DNA of 8,778 nucleotides, taken from contig JBAQKP010000022.1 in the NCBI GenBank assembly GCA_049301135.1, forward strand, positions 1-8,778. The letters run 5' to 3'. Below are positions 6,504 through 8,778 of this stretch, piece after piece. The stretch's first letter is position 1, and each line of letters begins with the position of its first letter. The position numbers and the translations under genes were made by a program. Below the pieces are notes generated by a model. The model was given only the letters and a program-made list of their open reading frames with translations, ran no database searches and was not told the origin of the DNA. The DNA is from JAYXXU01 sp049301135. Its GTDB lineage: Bacteria; Pseudomonadota; Gammaproteobacteria; Pseudomonadales; Moraxellaceae.

Positions 6504-6532
6504 TTGTGTACAGTGTTCGACTCGGGTATAGT
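6504..6532 (+). promoter_or_regulatory. Candidate sigma-70 promoter for pilB
   Basis: TTGTGT (6504-6509) and TATAGT (6527-6532) are 17 bases apart. The -10 is one base from consensus; the -35 keeps only the TTG. A start near 6539 would leave a leader of about 64 bases before pilB. A second TATAGT at 6569-6574 has no comparable -35. No sigma-54 type GG-N10-GC element was seen in the gap. Confidence 0.5.
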
Positions 6533-6554
6533 CTCAATGACTCACGGAATTGAG
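6533..6554 (+). repeat. Inverted repeat downstream of the pilB -10 box
   Basis: CTCAAT (6533-6538) and ATTGAG (6549-6554) are inverted with a 10-base spacer, starting one base after the candidate -10 hexamer. The position across the transcription start would suit an operator or a 5' leader hairpin. Six-base arms can occur by chance. Confidence 0.35.
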
Positions 6555-6569
6555 TGTAAACAATAGGTT

Positions 6570-6593
6570 ATAGTGTGAAATAGCGCACACTAT
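6570..6593 (+). promoter_or_regulatory. Inverted repeat abutting the pilB ribosome-binding site
   Basis: ATAGTGTG (6570-6577) and CACACTAT (6586-6593) are perfect 8-base arms around an 8-base loop. The right arm ends exactly where the strong Shine-Dalgarno GGAGG (6594-6598) starts, and the ATG follows at 6603. A second TATAGT hexamer overlaps the left arm. It could be a repressor site or an RNA hairpin limiting ribosome access to pilB. Confidence 0.55.
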
Positions 6594-6602
6594 GGAGGCA
6601 AT

Positions 6603-8306
6603 ATGTCTGGACAAGTGACATCGTTTGGTGGCTTGGCACGTCAGTTGGTCAATGAAGGCATGGTGTCAGCCGACATCATGCAAAAAGCCTTGACTGAGTC
6701 ACAACGAGACAAAACTTCTCTAGTCAGTTATCTGGTCAGTCAAAAACTCGCCAACGCCAGCAAAATCGCATGGCTGATTGCGCGTGAATTTGGCGATCCG
6801 CTGTTTGATTTAGACAGTGTGGATCAAAGCAGTATTCCAAAAGATTTAATCGACGAGAAAGTCGTCCGTCAGTTTAATGCCTTACCGATTTTTCAGCGCG
6901 GGACACGACTGTTTATCGCCATGAGCGACCCCAGTCGGGTCGATGCGATTGATGCGATTCGGTTTGGCAGCAAGCTATCGGTCGAAACCGTGGTTGTGGA
7001 GGATGACAAACTCAGCAAACTGATCGAGCGTACCTATGACAGTGGTGGCAGTGACTTTGCTGGCTTTGATGGCGACATGGACGACATCGAAGTCGACACC
7101 CAAAAAGGCAATGACGATGCTGATGACGGTAAAGGTGCCGAAGAAGCGCCAATTGTTAAATTTGTCAATAAACTGCTGATTGATGCGATTCGCATGGGTG
7201 CGTCAGACTTACATTTTGAACCTTACGAAAAATCCTATCGGGTGCGCTATCGAGTGGACGGCGTGATGCGTGAAGCTGCGCGTCCACCGGTGCAATTGGC
7301 TGGCAAACTGGCAGCACGCTTAAAAGTCATGTCACAAATGGACATTTCTGAACGACGACTGCCGCAAGATGGCCGGATTAAGCTCAAATTATCTAAAACC
7401 AAAGCGATTGATTTTCGGGTCAGCTCTATGCCGACCCTGTTTGGTGAAAAACTGGTGCTGCGGATTCTCGATCCATCGAGTGCGATGTTGGGGATCGAGG
7501 CGCTGGGCTATGAACCCGAGCAAAAAAGACTATTCATGGATGCTCTTGATAAACCGCAAGGTATGCTGCTGATCACAGGACCAACTGGATCAGGTAAAAC
7601 CGTGTCTTTGTATACGGGTCTAAACATCCTGAACACGATCGAAAATAATATTTCTACCGCTGAAGATCCAGTCGAAATCAACCTTGAAGGCATCAATCAG
7701 GTTAACGTGATTCCTAAAGTCGGTCTGACCTTCTCCGTGGCACTCAAAGCATTTTTGCGGCAAGATCCTGATATCATCATGGTTGGTGAAATTCGTGATC
7801 TCGAAACCGCAGAAATTGCGGTAAAAGCAGCCCAAACAGGGCATATGGTGATGTCAACGCTGCACACCAACAGTGCGCCAGAAACCCTGACCCGTCTACG
7901 CAATATGGGTGTCCCCTCTTTTAACATTGCGACTTCAGTCAATCTCGTCATCGCACAGCGACTAGCACGCCGTTTGTGTGGGCAATGCAAATCAGCGAGC
8001 GACGTACCTGAGCAAAGCTTGCTTGAAATGGGCTTTACACCAGAAGATTTGGCAACGGGCTTTACCATTTATCAACCAGTCGGCTGTAGCGAATGTCGCG
8101 ACGGCTATAAAGGTCGAGTCGGCATTTATGAGGTGATGAAAGTCACCCCAGCAATTGCCAGAATTATCATGGAAGATGGCAATGCAATTCAAATTGCCGA
8201 TGCATCAACGCAGGCAGGCTTCGACAACCTGCGTCGCTCCGGATTGAAGAAGGTGATGCAGGGTCTCACCAGTCTTCAAGAAATCAACCGCGTCACCAGC
8301 GAATAA
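6603..8306 (+). CDS. pilB: Type IV pilus extension ATPase PilB
   Basis: PilB is the cytoplasmic hexameric ATPase that powers pilin polymerisation for twitching motility, adhesion and DNA uptake. At 567 residues it has the length of Pseudomonas PilB. An N-terminal MshEN/T2SSE_N domain spans about 10-145. A variable, Asp-rich linker (about 148-180) leads to the conserved N2 domain (APIVKFVNKLLIDAI, SDLHFEPYE). The ATPase core has Walker A GPTGSGKT (326-333), Asp box STAEDPVE (351-358), Walker B DIIMVGEIRD (390-399, Glu396) and His box GHMVMSTLHT (413-422). Two CxxC pairs (C459/C462 and C495/C498) form the zinc site typical of PilB/GspE and absent from PilT retraction motors. ATG 6603 follows GGAGG by 4 bases. 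pilC starts 29 bp downstream, so they share an operon. Confidence 0.97.
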   Translation: MSGQVTSFGGLARQLVNEGMVSADIMQKALTESQRDKTSLVSYLVSQKLANASKIAWLIAREFGDPLFDLDSVDQSSIPKDLIDEKVVRQFNALPIFQRGTRLFIAMSDPSRVDAIDAIRFGSKLSVETVVVEDDKLSKLIERTYDSGGSDFAGFDGDMDDIEVDTQKGNDDADDGKGAEEAPIVKFVNKLLIDAIRMGASDLHFEPYEKSYRVRYRVDGVMREAARPPVQLAGKLAARLKVMSQMDISERRLPQDGRIKLKLSKTKAIDFRVSSMPTLFGEKLVLRILDPSSAMLGIEALGYEPEQKRLFMDALDKPQGMLLITGPTGSGKTVSLYTGLNILNTIENNISTAEDPVEINLEGINQVNVIPKVGLTFSVALKAFLRQDPDIIMVGEIRDLETAEIAVKAAQTGHMVMSTLHTNSAPETLTRLRNMGVPSFNIATSVNLVIAQRLARRLCGQCKSASDVPEQSLLEMGFTPEDLATGFTIYQPVGCSECRDGYKGRVGIYEVMKVTPAIARIIMEDGNAIQIADASTQAGFDNLRRSGLKKVMQGLTSLQEINRVTSE

Positions 8307-8335
8307 GCCGAAAAACCCAAAATTGGAGAACCGAG

Positions 8336-8778
8336 ATGGCCGTAAAAAAAGCTGAAATGATCCCCAACTTCGCGTACGAAGGTACGAATCGACGCGGACA
8401 AAAAGTCAAAGGTGAGTTGCCGAGTAAAAATATGGCACTGGCCAAAGCACAGTTGCGTAAGCAAGGCATTCAAGTCACCAAAATTCATAAAAAGTCCAAA
8501 AACTTACTTGAAGGCCTCAGCAAAAAGAAAATCGGGGCGCTGGATATTGCGATCTTTACCCGTCAGCTGGCGACCATGATGAAAGCCGGTGTGCCACTAG
8601 TACAGTCGTTTGAAATCGTCGCAGAAGGCCTAGATAATCCATCCATGCGCGAAGTGGTGCTTGGCATTAAAGGTGAAGTCGAGAATGGCAATAGCTTTGC
8701 CGGCTCACTGACCAAATACCCACAGTATTTTGACGATTTATTTGTCTCTTTGGTTGCCTCCGGTGAGCAGTCTGGTGC
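8336..8778 (+). CDS. pilC: Type IV pilus inner-membrane platform protein PilC (N-terminal part)
   Basis: PilC is the polytopic inner-membrane protein on which PilB acts to insert pilins into the growing fibre. The frame is open from ATG 8336 (GGAG 7 bases upstream) to the right edge, giving 147 of the usual roughly 400 residues. Residues about 10-60 are the N-terminal cytoplasmic segment (FAYEGTNRRGQKVKGEL...). The first T2SSF domain begins near 68 with IAIFTRQLATMMKAGVPLVQ and includes the GEVENGNSFAGSL and FVSLVASGEQSG motifs. The transmembrane segments fall beyond the window. In relatives pilC is followed by the prepilin peptidase gene pilD, which cannot be tested here. Confidence 0.95.
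   Translation, partial: MAVKKAEMIPNFAYEGTNRRGQKVKGELPSKNMALAKAQLRKQGIQVTKIHKKSKNLLEGLSKKKIGALDIAIFTRQLATMMKAGVPLVQSFEIVAEGLDNPSMREVVLGIKGEVENGNSFAGSLTKYPQYFDDLFVSLVASGEQSG

Overview
The window looks like chromosomal DNA from a gammaproteobacterium, most likely a member of the Moraxellaceae (Acinetobacter relatives). Three things support this. The order tpiA-secG-tRNA-Leu(GAG)-tRNA-fMet-rimP-nusA-infB on the minus strand is the classic gammaproteobacterial one (secG-leuU-metY-rimP-nusA-infB in E. coli). The TpiA, RimP and SecG sequences resemble what I remember of Acinetobacter proteins. A pilB-pilC type IV pilus locus follows. The genus cannot be fixed from this sequence alone.

Minus strand, right to left. 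tpiA (triose-phosphate isomerase) is followed after 65 bp by secG (translocon subunit, with a long Ala/Pro/Thr/Val-rich tail). Then come two single tRNA genes: tRNA-Leu(GAG) and initiator tRNA-fMet(CAU). The latter has its own near-consensus sigma-70 promoter (TTGACA-17-TATTAT). Downstream of tRNA-fMet is a 229-base leader with two terminator-like hairpins. It is followed by rimP (ribosome maturation factor, with an unusual acidic insertion), nusA (transcription elongation/termination factor) and infB (translation initiation factor IF-2, running off the left edge in its GTPase domain). rimP, nusA and infB are closely spaced (37 and 12 bp) and form one operon joining transcription, ribosome assembly and translation initiation. 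The hairpins may set how much of the tRNA-fMet transcription continues into the protein genes.

Plus strand, from a short divergent intergenic region at about 5755-5832. First is a small secreted DUF4124-type protein, overlapped by 20 nt by a small DUF1653-type protein. A 100-bp regulatory gap with a promoter candidate and two inverted repeats leads to pilB (type IV pilus extension ATPase) and pilC (inner-membrane platform protein, cut by the right edge). The pilB leader hairpin sits directly against the ribosome-binding site.

All genes seen are intact apart from those cut by the window edges. No mobile element, CRISPR array, phage remnant or clearly new system is visible. The most interesting points are regulatory (the two leaders) and small lineage features (the RimP insertion, the U1:U72 acceptor mismatch of the initiator tRNA, and the SecG tail).
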